The position numbers and the translations under genes were made by a program. From Bemisia tabaci (lineage: Eukaryota; Arthropoda; Insecta; Hemiptera; Aleyrodidae): a stretch of DNA of 64,000 bases. Where the stretch lies: contig NC_092800.1 of the NCBI RefSeq assembly GCF_918797505.1, positions 3,782,001 to 3,846,000 on the forward strand, in the 5' to 3' direction. This document shows positions 11,773 through 22,740 of this stretch, piece after piece; position 1 is the stretch's first letter, and every line of letters starts with the position of its first letter. The notes beneath the pieces are model-generated. The model ran no database searches, was not told the DNA's origin, and saw only the letters and a program-made list of their open reading frames with translations.

Positions 11773-13011
11773 TAGGAATCTTTTCCGACGATGATACATT
11801 GACGCCCCAGATATGGAAAAATTTACACTACGTGTGTACTTATTCACACCTGCTTTCACAATTTATAACGCGGGCCAAGATGGAGAGAGCGTGGAGGGAG
11901 ATCTCTCTTCGCCTTTTTCTCATCGCCGTGACGTCATCCAAAACGTGAGTTTGGGTCAATGTGGATCTGTCACCATTTTAAAAAATTTTCAACAAAACAT
12001 AGGTAAATTGAGGCGATTAGGAGATACTCATTCAAGTGTGAATTTTCTCTATTCGCCATGATTTCAATCAAGATGTTTCATCAAAGGAAACATACGCGTC
12101 ATTATAATGCGTAAATTAGATTGACGCACAGACACCACATTTCAGCGATTCAGCGAACGACGAAGCGAGAATGGAATGATAAAACTCGGGAGAAATAAAA
12201 CAGCTTAAGAGGCGGAAAATGGGTTTTCAACAACGCCGACCACACAAGACACAGTATAGACGTATCTGTGCGAAATAATCCGATAAAAGCATTTTTGAGG
12301 CAAGATCAGCCGATGCAAACCTAGCTTTTCCTTTCCTGCCAGATTTTATGACTGAGGACTTTTAATCCGGCTATGAGCATAAAAATCTGCTTGCAAGTAT
12401 CCATCTTAAAGTAGAATAATTTTAGAGAAGTCTCTTAAGTGTTCCTCGGATAAGGCACTTACTTCAAGAAAAAAAAGAAAAAAATATACATAATTCATGC
12501 ATCTCGCGAAGATCATATTCGACAAAGAGGATTGAATTTACGATCGGCATGGTCAGAAATTTTGTTTAGCTTCAGTTACGAGATACTTCTGCCATTAAAG
12601 AATTTTGCGTTCTTTTGATTCCTAACTTCGTTCATGAATACTGCATGGTCCAGAGCTTTCAATCGACGTTTAGGTCCTAATAACTTGTGTGAACAATAAA
12701 TGAAAACGAATTCGAAAGATCCATGAGATTTGAGACTTTTTTGATGACCAATTTTAATTAATAAACACACTTAACTCACACAAAATTTAGTCATGAGCTT
12801 ATGTTCCAATGTTTTGGTTTGAACCACTCGCAAAAATGGCGTAGCCACTAAATCAGTCTATCGAGTTCAATGAAAATTAGGTGTTTTTCGATAAGAGGGC
12901 GTGCGAGACAAGACTTTCAATGCTGGTGACATTATGAAACGTGTAGTTCTTTAATTGCAAGTAACTTATCCGACAGTTTTACTAAAATATTTTCCCTGAA
13001 TCGGTTCCGCG
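11773..13011. other. Unassigned stretch
   Basis: I see no repeat copy and no exon with credible splice signals. Short frames at 11813-12061 (plus) and 12576-12770 (minus) have no recognised motif. Confidence 0.3.
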
Positions 13012-13037
13012 TTTTTTTTTTTTTTTTTTTTTTTTTT
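13012..13037 (+). repeat. Poly-T tract, 26 bases
   Basis: This is a single uninterrupted T run. It sits about 30 bases before a family R fragment, so it could be the A-tail of a minus-strand retroposed copy or a simple homopolymer. Confidence 0.7.
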
Positions 13038-13065
13038 GATATTGTAAGAAAGTAAGTCGACTGGG

Positions 13066-13145
13066 AATATTTTCATTTGCCGAAAACGCTATGAAAAATT
13101 GCACAATCTTAGCAGCACTGCATGCTTTTTATACCCTTTTACTGA
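13066..13145 (+). repeat. Family R fragment
   Basis: CGAAAACGCTATGAA, then ATCTTAGCAGCACTGCATGC and an ATACCCTTTTACTG-like block match the start of the R array at 60295-60372 (CGCGAACGCTATGAA, ATCTTAGCAGCATTGCATGC, ATACGCCTTTTCACC). Confidence 0.55.
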
Positions 13146-13163
13146 AACAGCCCTCAATAAACT

Positions 13164-13621
13164 CACTGGAAAGAAAACACAATGGATCTAGAGTCCAGAC
13201 TCTTGAAAACATTGACAAGAAAATATACTCTCGATTCAATCAGATTTTTGCTTAAATCAAAAGGAAATCCGCTCAAATTAAGAGGCTTGATTCCTGATCT
13301 AAGCAAAAATCCGATCGAATCAAGAGTATTTTTTCTTGTCGATGTTTTTAAGAGTCTGCACTGGTAAAAAAAACCTCTTGGTTCAAGAGTGCAGTTTCTT
13401 GTCGCCGGATTTAAGAGTCTGGACTCTTGTTTCAATGCAAAATCCGCTTGAATCAATGCAAAATCCGCTTGAATCAACGCAAAATCCGCTTGAAACGAGA
13501 GTTCAAGACTCTTAAATTCGGCGACAAGAAACTGCACTCTTACGTCAATGCAATGCGGCATTGGTCCAAGAGGTTTTTTTAGCAGTGTGGACTCTAGATC
13601 CGCTGTGTTTTTTTTCCGGTG
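13164..13621. mobile_element. Family A palindromic MITE interrupted by a second A-like element
   Basis: The outer copy has CACTGGAAAGAAAACAC at its left and GTGTTTTTTTTCCGGTG at its right, with arms carrying GATCTAGAGTCCAGACTCTT and its inverse. The right arm is split after AAGAGTCTG and resumes with TGGACTCT. Removing the insert with one copy of TG restores an uninterrupted arm. Confidence 0.85.
13359..13587. mobile_element. A-related MITE nested inside the family A copy
   Basis: It begins CACTGGTAAAAAAAACC and ends AGGTTTTTTTAGCAGTG, with inverted arms containing CTTGTCGCC and GGCGACAAG. Its middle holds three short direct repeats of CAATGCAAAATCCGCTTGAA type. It is flanked by TG on both sides. 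It is a distinct subfamily from the host copy. Confidence 0.8.
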
Positions 13622-13910
13622 AATTCATAATTCCTGACAAATCTGGCAACGTCGCGGGGCCGCTAGGGGGAGCGATTCGAGATGAATAAGCTCGTAACCT
13701 TCCGATCGAGTGGGGTCCATCGCATCGCATCGGCCGGCAAGAGCATCCAGCATCCAGCATCTCCTCTAATCTGAAGGATCTGGAGTCTGCGGGGCGGAGG
13801 GCATTGCGGGGCGGGATTGCCTAACAGCTATGATAATTATTATGAATAGCGAATGGGGAATGGGGATTGGGTCCCGGGTCCGCGGTCCTGGGCGCTTAAC
13901 AATGTTCCTT

Positions 13911-14074
13911 TTGTGGCGTGTCGTCCTTTGCGATACATCGAATGATCCCCCATTTAAACCTATGGAAAAGGATCGATAAATAGGGTGCTCGGCACCGACA
14001 CCTTAATAATCGATTCTTTACCATAGCTTCAAATGGGGAAGAATCGATACTCGATCATTCACGCCTCGCTACTG
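13911..14074. mobile_element. Family B hAT-like MITE
   Basis: A near palindrome with GTGGCGTGTCG on the left and CACGCCTCGCTACTGG on the right. Between them lie CATTTAAACCTATGGAAAAGG, GGTGCTCGGCACCGACACC at the centre, and TTACCATAGCTTCAAATGG. The 8-bp duplication is not clear at this copy. Confidence 0.65.
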
Positions 14075-14105
14075 GCGAGCAGTTCCACCGACTTCGGAAG
14101 CGTCG

Positions 14106-14355
14106 CTGCCGGGATAGGGAAAAACGCCGTATGGACGTTCGATAGTTGTCAGTTTTCTCTCGAGAAAATTTTGATTCTTGTGGACGGATATGATCATTTC
14201 TCTTTGACATTTTCAGGTTCTTTGGGTTGAAGTACGAAAAGAATTCTTTGAAAAATTGGAGGGCAGGTATACAAAAACCTGCTTGCGATAATAAAGTGTA
14301 CCGAGGAATATTTGAAAACACCGAGAGGCTCACACGGCGTTTTTCCTCGGCAAGG
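14106..14355. mobile_element. Family C MITE, diverged copy
   Basis: CTGCCGGGATAGGGAAAAAC at the left and CACGGCGTTTTTCCTCGGCAAG at the right are inverted. The interior is more diverged than in other copies. Confidence 0.6.
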
Positions 14356-14657
14356 CTGCTCGGTCCAGATGCAAATCTCCTCGCTGTCCAACGCGAAAAA
14401 TCCAGACAAACTTGTTACAGCGCTCCTGCAATCCGAAGCACTGAGATCAAATATCTTAGCCGACAGAAACATGTAACTTTTTTTACATTCGTTGACTTTC
14501 TCTAAACTGTGGACAAAATATCCATGTTTAGAGATCAAATTATATGAAAAATAGTGGCTGCTTAAAAAAAGTCGAGCCTTAAAAAGGACCAGATAGGGTA
14601 AACAGTTGGAAGATTAGTGAAGTTTAGGTGATTCGTAAATGTGTCCGAAATTCCCTT

Positions 14658-14866
14658 ACTGGAAAAAAAATACATTGGATCTAGAGTCCAGACTCTTGAA
14701 AACTTTACAAGAAAAAATACTCTTGATTCAATCAGATTCTTGTTTAAACCAAAGGAAATCCGCTCAAATTAAGAGGCTTGGTTCTTGATTTAAGCAAGAA
14801 TCCGATTGAATCAAGAGTATTTTTTCTTGTCGATGTTTTTAAGAGTCTGGACTCTAGATCCAATGT

Positions 14867-14911
<45 letters not shown>

Positions 14912-14917
14912 CCAATG
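14658..14917. mobile_element. Family A MITE with a 44-base T expansion in its right end
   Basis: The left end ACTGGAAAAAAAATACATTGG and the inverse arm ending GATCCAATGTG are typical. The terminal T-run, 8-10 bases in other copies, is expanded to T44 (14868-14911) before CCAATG. The element's own homopolymer probably grew by slippage. Confidence 0.8.
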
Positions 14918-15828
14918 CTGCATCTTCCCGGTCGCCACAAATTCCCTGTCTTTCCCGGTATTCTGGACCGCCGTCAACCCTGCTATTGTGACCACCGTCT
15001 AAACCAATAGGCTCCCTCCGTTTATCATTATTTTCTTAGTCTATAAATGTCAATAATCAGATGGCTGTGGCGGGAAATAGACAAAGCCTCAGGCGCTGGC
15101 TCGCGGAACAACGTCCTGGATGCACCCGACACCGTTGCTTGCGCAGGCTTCCAGCCGGAATGATTGGCATTCCGTTGAGCAAACAGACTAAACGGAGGGC
15201 GAAAGCTGATGGATGCGCCCACCGCGGCGACGGCGACTGGGATCGGGCGCGAGTGGGGTACCCCCTTTACTCGAGAGGGGCGTGAGAGGGAGAGAAGGGG
15301 GTATTAACGAAGCGTCGCAACGGAAAGCTCGTCTGTCAGCAAATCACACGGGCTAATTACAGAGGAGGAAGCCGCGCCGGGCCGAGAGCCCCGCTCCAGA
15401 CATGCGACCGAGTCCCGGTACTGCAACCGCTCATTCCCGCCTGTGTTGCCGGTTGCTGCCACCGGAACTTTCGTACACCGCCGATAGCGACACCACGTCA
15501 ATAAGGTTTTCAAACGGAGACAATATATTAATTTTCATGACCCAGCATTGGAGCGAGAATGGACATACTTCATGATTCGGATCACCTAATTCTTCGGAAC
15601 TTCCGCAGCCATTCCAAGGAATGTTGGTTGAAAATAAAAGAGAGGAAAAAAATAAGGGGTTATAAAAAGAAGGGATCCCTAAAAATATTCAAACATTCTG
15701 CCAAAACGGATTCTTCACACTTGCGGCAGGTAAAGACTCCATACACAGTCTTCAGAAAGAGAACTGCGCTCTGAATACAAAAATACGAATACGTACAGTG
15801 CTTCACGGTTCGTCCCGTCGTTTTCCAG
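14918..15828. other. Unassigned stretch with a GC-rich middle
   Basis: Around 15100-15460 the DNA is GC- and CpG-rich, flanked by AT-rich DNA. This could be a regulatory island or an exon of an unrecognised gene. No frame is convincing. Confidence 0.3.
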
Positions 15829-16062
15829 ACGAGAGAACGCAACTCCGTTCCAAGGTTGCAAAATTGGCTCAAATAATTTAATTTTTTACAAGAATGTATG
15901 CGTGCGATTTTCGTCTGAAACTGTCAAATTTTTACAAGACATCAGAAGAAAAGCTGTAAAATTTTCAGTTGGAGATGCCCAGGATTCCCCTGGTAAAAAT
16001 GCAATTCGTGCAGGAAAATTTGGCAGCACTGAAATTTAGTTACGTTCTTTCGCAAAGGAAAT
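15829..16062. repeat. Family D dispersed repeat
   Basis: GAGAACGCAACTCCGTTCCA and GGTTGCAAAATTGG at the left; AATTTGGCAGCACTGAAATT and GTTACGTTCTTTCGC at the right. It is the clearest of the D copies and lacks any coding frame. Confidence 0.65.
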
Positions 16063-16587
16063 GAAGAGCTATGGGCTATGAATTTGATCTGAAAGTGAAA
16101 GAAGTATCATTGTTTACCACGTACTGAAAGACTTTAACTTAGTTTAACAACAGGACGTTAGAAGTACGAGCAAGTTTCGAGCGATCCTGTAACATGCCCT
16201 ACTCCCTGCTATCTCAGGAGGAGCTTTGTATAATCAGATGAACGATTGCCCGAAAAAAGAGACAATTAACCAGAATTGATTTGAATAACGGGATCCAAGG
16301 CCCACATTTACATAATACCTACAGCACGAGAAAGGAAGGTGCTGTTCCAGCGGGGTGGTATCCTTTAAATTCTGTTCGGGAAGACAGGGAACTTCATGGA
16401 AACCCGGCCGAAGTTTGACGCGGATTAATGAACTTCGAGGATTTGCAATCGATCGTTCCGCGCTAAAAGTTTGGGCTGAAATTGCGCTCCGTCGTTGTCG
16501 GATTGTCCAGACGGACAGAATTGAGGAGCTTAGAAGACTGCAAGGCGCACACGTGCAGTTTTGAAAAAATTGAGATGTTCATGAACC
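16063..16587. other. Unassigned stretch
   Basis: A 69-codon plus-strand frame crosses 16355-16564, but no family is recognised and no splice signals support it. Confidence 0.3.
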
Positions 16588-16899
16588 TAGAGTCCCTTTA
16601 TACTGAGAGTCAAGACAATGCGAATCCATTTCTGATTGGTTAACCGGATTTTAGGCCTTCACAGTGTCACAAACGGGAATAAAGATTACATTTTCACCAA
16701 TTGCAAAGATTATAATCTGGAATGGACCGAGGAATTTCGGGTTCGACAAGGAACAAACGGAATGAGAGAAGGAACGGAGAAAGGAATTTAAGAATGAGCC
16801 GATCAAAGATAACGAAAAACGTTCAATTTCTGTAATCTTTATTCCCGTTTGTGACTCCATGAGGGGTGTTGTCTTGACTCTCAGTATAAAGGGACTCTA
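16588..16899. mobile_element. Family V MITE with exact 8-bp target duplication
   Basis: The ends TAGAGTCCCTTTATACTGAG and its exact inverse form TIRs of about 30 bp. A second inverted block (CACAAACGGGAATAAAGATT and its inverse) lies inside. CATGAACC flanks both sides (16580-16587 and 16900-16907). An 8-bp duplication fits hAT, P or Merlin superfamilies; I cannot choose among them. Confidence 0.85.
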
Positions 16900-17126
16900 C
16901 ATGAACCCAACTAAAATTAGTTTGAAAGTAATACTTAATCTGGGAAAATTTGGAAACTTTCGAATGTTACGCATACAGCGTGTTTCCTTAGCACGGCGGA
17001 ATAGTCCTACGGATACTGGATACCGCCTAGAATCGTTCTAAGACTCAAAAGCCAATTTTTCAACCCCCAACCGATAAAAATTACTCTCCTTAACAATTTT
17101 CAACTAGGTTTTTTGCACCGTGGATA

Positions 17127-17610
17127 GTCAACCAAACTTCACAGCTTTCACATTTTCACCTCCCAACTTCAATTTGAATCGTAAAGCTTCCTGCTTCATT
17201 TTGAATCGTAAAATTTCCTCTGTTGAATGTTGAACGTGTGGTGGTTTCTCGGGGATCACAAGTGTATAGAGGTCAATTAACTGCCTCTGAACGCTTGAAT
17301 ACCAAGTTGTTGGCTTGTGTTTGCTAGACGGTGGGTTAGCTTTTAACTGTTCGAATATACTGCATTCCAGCGCTATTCTGGCTTGAAATTCCAAACCGTT
17401 GAAGGTTCCCGCCACCAAATTCCAATCGAAGCACGATCGGCTTTCCAGGAACATAAATACTCAACATAGTAGAATTCCTGCACTTCCTGCTGGCCCCTCA
17501 TCACAAAAGGGATTTTTTCACAGTATAAGCCCGAGCCTTTCGTTAAAAAATGTTGAGTAGCGTGACGTAAAACTAATTCCGAAGGCTTTTTCCAGACCGT
17601 TGGCAACTAA
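17127..17610 (-). pseudogene. Possible decayed coding region, product unknown
   Basis: Two minus-strand frames overlap: one of about 77 codons beginning near 17606 (with PTVWKKPSELVLRHATQ) and one of about 108 codons ending near 17128 (with IALECSIFEQLKA and RQLIDLYTLVIPEK). Both look protein-like, and a shift of frame near 17450 would join them. I recognise no family. It could be a frameshifted transposon or retrocopy, or two chance frames. Confidence 0.3.
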
Positions 17611-17935
17611 GTTCAGAGCTCGCGAACCTCCACTTGCGTGAAATTCTTCGAAAAGTTAATAATTTTTGAGATGAAAGGAAAGGTCTAGTGAAATAAAAAA
17701 AAAACAGTTCTACAATTCTCTGAAGAAGGGAGTGATCTCTCCATCCAAATAACTAAATCCTAGCCGGCTACGATCTCTGAGCTTTTTGTTAGTGTTTCAT
17801 TGACTACTGGGGTAATTTTAGGTGTCTAGATAAAGTTGGTTCGAAGATATATTTAAAAGAAAAAAAGGCAGAGCAAAATCCAAAGGTACCTTCCCAGGAT
17901 TCCTAAATTCATTCTTTTTTAATGCGATTAAACGG
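17611..17935. other. Unassigned AT-rich stretch
   Basis: No repeat copy or exon is recognised. Confidence 0.3.
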
Positions 17936-18181
17936 GGTGTCTCCTCTACTAAAAAAATTCGGATTTTCCAAATTTCTCCTGAAATTGTGATCGACATTTC
18001 CTGATTCTTTATACGAATAAATTGACATTCGTTGGATTAGAAATCTCTACATTTGTGATGTATTGAATCAAATTTTTGAAAATTCCTTGAAGCACTCAGA
18101 ATTTCCTCATCCATTACGGATTTTCCTGACACCATTGAATTTCCTGATAGTTTCCGGGTTTTACTGACGGTAGACATCCTG
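17936..18181. mobile_element. Family E element, diverged copy
   Basis: The left end GGGGTGTCTCC and right end GGTAGACATCCTG are inverted versions of the family termini (GGGTGTCTAGC). Motifs such as TTTCCTGATT and TTCCTGAC recur inside, as at 47591-47872. Confidence 0.5.
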
Positions 18182-18876
18182 TTTAACGTACCAACACACT
18201 GAAAAAGGCGTGCGCAAAAACACTATGATTCTATAATACTTCGATCGCTTCGTATCTTGAGGTGAAATGACTCTCAACATTTCAGCACATTACTCTCTTC
18301 TTTGTCGCATCACTGCTGGCAACCCCGGAGACATTAAAGTTCGATTGGAGTTTAATACGTCCCATCACACAAGCTGTATCCCCCCCTCCCCCCCACAACG
18401 GCCCCTTTGGCTGCTGCGGACAAAGTACATTATGCTACACAGCTCAGAGCAGCGTCCAATAATTCATACAACACAACGCGAGCATTTCCTCCCCTCCCCG
18501 TCCCCCCGCTACCTCAGCAACCCCCCCCCCCCTCGCGGGGTCGCCTCGCGCAACTCCGGCCGACGGAAACACATACATAAATTTGGGTTCATTACAATTT
18601 AAATAACGCCGTCGCGATGGTGCGAGCCTCGGCCGTCAGCTCGTGATAAAAATCGGAAATCTTATTCAGAGCGTTGGCAGTTTGAATAACTTTGGGAGAT
18701 TTTTTATTCTTGGTAGGGGAGGGGGACAATGCCGTCATTGAAATTGGGGGGGGGGGAGGCGCTGAAAAATGTCAACAAGTCCCTGAATTTTCACTGGTGT
18801 TAACCGCAATAATTGCTTAATGAGGGCCACATAAACAACATTTTACAATAAGGAACTCCATTTTCTCGCTCATTGT
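18182..18876. other. Pyrimidine-rich, GC-rich island
   Basis: It contains several C-rich tracts including C12 at 18521-18532, and G11 at 18746-18756. The frame through it owes its openness to these tracts. ATAAATTTGGGTTCATTAC lies at its edge. No gene is supported. Confidence 0.4.
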
Positions 18877-19037
18877 AGGGCGTGGCGTGTTTTGCGCTGT
18901 ATCGATTTATCTGCCATTCAAACCTATGGCAAAATATCGATTAACAGGGCGTTTGCAACGAGCACCTTAATAATCGATTCTATGTCATAGCTTCAAATGA
19001 GGAAAGGTCGATGATCGATCATTCACGCCTGCCACTG
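18877..19037. mobile_element. Family B hAT-like MITE
   Basis: AGGGCGTGGCGTG on the left and CACGCCTGCCACTG on the right, with CATTCAAACCTATGGC and CATAGCTTCAAATG inverted about the centre. It is moderately diverged and no clear 8-bp duplication was found. Confidence 0.65.
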
Positions 19038-19040
19038 GTA

Positions 19041-19135
19041 GAAACAACATGATATGCCAGTAGTTTCCCTGAGCAGATAGATGATTTTCTCGCAGAGTCA
19101 GAAATAGTAGTTCCCTACCCTACAGCAAAAATTAA
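19041..19135. repeat. Family O hairpin repeat, right half only
   Basis: AGAAACAACATGATATGCC, then TTTCCCTGAGCAGATAG and GAAATAGTAGTTCCCTA correspond to the right half of the copy at 20537-20685. Confidence 0.5.
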
Positions 19136-19216
19136 AAAATGAGGAAATTCTTCTCTATGGAGATTTTGAGAGGTGGTCTAAATTTAGAGCCTTTTATTTT
19201 CACTGCCACCCTACGC

Positions 19217-19504
19217 ACAATGGACCACTACACAAGGTACGAATTTCAGCATTCTGATACATGTTTCTTAACTAAAATTTTACGTAAAATACAACGCGCA
19301 CAACGTAAATTACCGAAATCAACTCCTTTCAAAGATATTTAATGATTCTTGATACGTGAATTCAAACCACGTTAAAACGTTAATATCTTCGTTTGGAGTT
19401 TGTTTCATTAGTTTTCGTTGCGCGAATCGTGCTCTATGTGCAATTCTGGTTAGGAAACATGAATCAGAATGCTTAAATTCGCACCTTGTCTGGGGGTCTA
19501 TTGT
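19217..19504. mobile_element. Family X palindromic element
   Basis: The left end ACAATGGACCACTACACAAGG and the right end CCTTGTCTGGGGGTCTATTGT are inverted, with the arms continuing through AGCATTCTGATACATGTTTC and its inverse. Partial copies lie at 26605-26665 and 39625-39740. No coding capacity. Confidence 0.65.
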
Positions 19505-20536
19505 TAATCTTTACCTTGTCTTTTAACGCTATAGGTGCAAGCTCCATTTATTCCAATCATATTAGTGGTTTATAAAATTGTATTTTCTCCCCCTAAAACC
19601 AGAGACTAAAGAAAATTTCGAATCAACTATCCAACATGCGATCGTGTTTTACTAGTTTTCACTGAAATGGAGATGCGCAATTTATGTAATGTTAAACAGC
19701 TTAAGATGATAAAAGCCCTACGCATGGAAATTACAGGAAATAAGTCTGTCATACTGATTAAAAGACTGGATGAGATTAGCTTACGAACCTCACGGGAAAT
19801 CGAATCAAACTAATAGAATTTAAGTCCTAAAAACGCGTTTCAAATTATGATCGGATAATCGCACTTTGTTACCAATCTTCATGACGCGAAAAATTAGCCT
19901 TGAAAAGACAGAATTTTAATCACGAGCGCTCTCACCCCCGTAGTTTTTTTTCCTTTTTCATTAACAGCAAATTACCTGTTTTCGTCCACGGTGTTTGAAG
20001 GGACCTTTTCTCTCAGATTTATTTATTCCCTTTCCCCCTCATCCGCGCACCATCACCGGTGAATTTCATCCGACGCGCCGAGCTGGGCGGGCATTCATTA
20101 GCAAAACAAATTGCGACGACCAGGGTCCCGCGTTGAAAAAAAAATCCCCGCGTGAGGGTCCGTCGCCCCCCCCCCCCCTTTCGCACCCTTCGACAACCCG
20201 CGACATGGACCGGTGCGGCACGGTTGAAATCAATTACCAGATTAAAACGGGGCTAGGGGCGGGAGGGGGTGGGGCGAGGTGGAAGAGGCTTTTTTCGCTT
20301 TTTTTAGACGGAGTTTCACGGTTGAGGACGCCTGGCTTCTCCGCGGAGCTCAGCTCTTTAAGACGTTGCCGGTTTTCGGAAATCGTCCGAATTTTTCGAT
20401 ACGAACTCGAAATAAATAAGAGATTAAACGCAAATTCGGCAACCACGCGTAGAGCTTCAGGCCTGCAACTGACAACCGAGAGATCTGATATACTCCTTCT
20501 GTTGCCCGCGCTTTTGCAAGTTTTTTTCACGGACAT
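19505..20536. other. Unassigned stretch ending in a GC-rich island
   Basis: AT-rich to about 19990, then a GC-rich patch with C13 at 20166-20178 and a G-rich segment near 20250-20280. A 205-codon plus-strand frame spans the island. Its residues (proline and arginine blocks from homopolymers, then low-complexity tail) and its run into family O argue against a real protein. Confidence 0.35.
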
Positions 20537-20685
20537 TTGGATTACATTTTGCGATGAGGAACCACTAAGTCTGGCTCATTTCAGAAACAACATATATATG
20601 ATATGCCATTGATTTCCCTATGCAGATACGTGATTTTATGGAAGAGCGAGAAATGGTGGTTCCTGATTGCAAAATGCAATCCATT
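20537..20685. repeat. Family O hairpin repeat, complete
   Basis: GGATTACATTTTGCGATGAGG on the left pairs with CCTGATTGCAAAATGCAATCC on the right. The centre holds a second weak inversion around TTTCCCTATGCAGATA. Confidence 0.65.
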
Positions 20686-20691
20686 TCGTCG

Positions 20692-20945
20692 TCTCCCTGA
20701 TGAAGGAACGTAACTTCATTCCAAGGTTGCAAAATTGACTCAAGAATTCAATTTTTGACAAGAATGTACTAGCTTGATTTTTCCTCCAAAATTCGTCTTA
20801 TTTTTGTATGAGATAAGAGAAAAAAAAGCAGGAAAATTTTCAATTACAAATGTCCAAGATTCTTCTGGTCAAAGTACGATATTATGGAGAAGAAATTTTG
20901 CAACTTTCGGAGAGACGTTACGTTTTTCCGTTAGGAAAACGTCGA
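20692..20945. repeat. Family D dispersed repeat
   Basis: GAAGGAACGTAACTTCATTCC and GGTTGCAAAATTGACTC at the left; TTTTGCAACTTTCGG and ACGTTACGTTTTTCC at the right. Confidence 0.6.
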
Positions 20946-21303
20946 TTTGGAGCCTGAAATATTGTGACGATTAGGTAAATCAAGCAGACTAGAGCTCAAA
21001 GCTTCTATCAGTCCAGATGAAACTGACTTTTTTCCTCCGGCAATCTGTTCTCATTTCAATTTTAAAAAATAATATTTCACAAAAATATATAGGTTGAAGT
21101 AATGGGGCTGTCTCCTAAAAATCAATATGAGCTACGAGGCTTGGTCGAAAACTTATCTCTACTGAACTCATGTTCAAGATTCACTTAGAATTAGGGCAAT
21201 TGCCCTTTGGATCAAAACCAGCAGGATATCTCATTCGTAAGACTTGCTGTAATGGGACAACTACTCTTCGGTAGGAAAAAAGTATTAGTAAATCGTGTGG
21301 TAT
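20946..21303. other. Unassigned stretch
   Basis: Nothing recognisable. Confidence 0.3.
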
Positions 21304-21531
21304 ACTGGAAAAAAACACACATTGGATCTAGAGTCCAGACTCTTAAAAACATCGACAAGAAAAAATACTCTTGATTCAATCAGATTTAAGCTTAAATCAA
21401 GAACCAAGCCTCTTAATTTGAGCGGATTTCCTTTTGATTTAAGCTTAAATCTGATTGAATCAAGAGTATTTTTTCTTGTCAATGTTTTCAAGAGTCTGGA
21501 CTCTAGATCCAATGTGTTTTTTTTCCCAGTG
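21304..21531. mobile_element. Family A MITE, well preserved
   Basis: An almost perfect palindrome: ACTGGAAAAAAACACACATTGG, GAGTCCAGACTCTT, TTGATTCAATCAGATTTAAG, and their inverses. Frames read through it on both strands with similar translations because of the symmetry; these are not genes. Confidence 0.85.
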
Positions 21532-21784
21532 TTGGCAAAAAAACTTAGGAAAAATAACCTAGGGTGCGGCCTCGTGACAACCAATCGCATCGGCCTCACG
21601 AGTCATTTTTGCACACGTAGATCCCAATCACCGTAAACGGTACAGACAGCGATTCAAAAAGAGAGCCCCCTCCACCTCTATCCCGGATCCCCGATAATAT
21701 CTAGGGTCCCGAGGGACCCGTTCGAGACACAGCACCGGTGCAGGGCGACGGAAACGCAGATAGCTATCTCCCTAGCCAACAATT

Positions 21785-22037
21785 CTGCCGTGCTCAGAAA
21801 GAACACCGTATTAACCTACAGACGTTGCCCAATTTCCTTCGATAAAGACCGAATTTACTGCGAAAATTGTGAATATTTTGTGCCAAAATTTTTAGATAAT
21901 ATTGTACGCAATTTAATCTAAAATATCTGAGAATTTTAAGGAAAAATATGCTTAAATTTCGTCAAGAATAAATGTTTTATCCAGGGAAATTTGGCAACTC
22001 TCGAATGTTCATACGGCGTTTTTCCTTAGCACGGCAG
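21785..22037. mobile_element. Family C MITE with AATT duplication
   Basis: It starts CTGCCGTGCTCAGAAAGAAC and ends TTTTTCCTTAGCACGGCAG. AATT flanks both sides (21781-21784 and 22038-22041). It belongs to the same subfamily as 55795-56048, sharing ACCGAATT and ATATTGTACGCAATTTAATC inside. Confidence 0.8.
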
Positions 22038-22296
22038 AATTGACTACAGCCTGGGTTTTTCACCTTTCTCTCAACGGGCGAGTCGGGTTCGGTGTCACGA
22101 AATTTCAGTGGGAATCCAAATATGCTGCATACTCTTCATCCAAAATTAGGGGATTTTTCGCAAGGAATGGCAACGTTGCAAGTGCCCTAAACCTTCCACC
22201 GATTCATGCGAATAACAAAGCCACCTTTTGAGGTGATTCGCTGCGGGGATTAAGGCGGACAGGAGTTGGCGTGAGGCGCGTCGCAGTCACTTAACG

Positions 22297-22415
22297 AAAT
22301 GGACTGCATTTTGCAATTAGGAACTACAATAACTGGAAATCTGGAAGAAAAACATGTGTGCCATAAGATTTCCTTTGCGCCCAAGTGTTTTTACGCATGC
22401 GCCAGAAGTTGCAGT
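22297..22415. repeat. Family O hairpin repeat, diverged right side
   Basis: AAATGGACTGCATTTTGCAA at the left is typical. The right side (GCATGCGCCAGAAGTTGCAG) is diverged. Confidence 0.5.
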
Positions 22416-22439
22416 TACTGGTGGGCCACTAGGCAAGGT

Positions 22440-22740
22440 TTGAAGTAGGTGAAGACGTTACATGTTTTATCTTCAAAATTTTATTTACAAAACAAGGAGA
22501 CTTTGCACACAAAAATGTTATTGCTTCGTCTGAGAATGCTTAATGAGCTGAGTTCGCAGTATTTTTCATAATTTTTTTCTGGCACGGAAAATTGGAGGAA
22601 AATTGAGAAAATGTGCCGCCTTATGACATCATCTGGCGGCATTTCTCATTTAAACACGTATTTTAGCAAATTCGGTTACTTTATCAAATCTTCTCCAATA
22701 ATTGCTCGATTTAGAAAGCAAGGATATCCTCGAACTCAGT
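22440..22740. repeat. Family G dispersed repeat with a CRE-like palindrome
   Basis: It shares GTGCCGCCTTATGACATCAT and CTGGCGGCATTTCTCATTTA with 49225-49445, and in inverted orientation with 55155-55345. The GCCGCC...GGCGGC pair around ATGACATCAT forms a small symmetric core. Confidence 0.55.

Noticed and set aside
19995..20612. 205-codon plus-strand frame, the longest in the window
   Set aside because: It spans a C13 run and a G-rich block, has low-complexity residues, ends in family O, and shows no domain.
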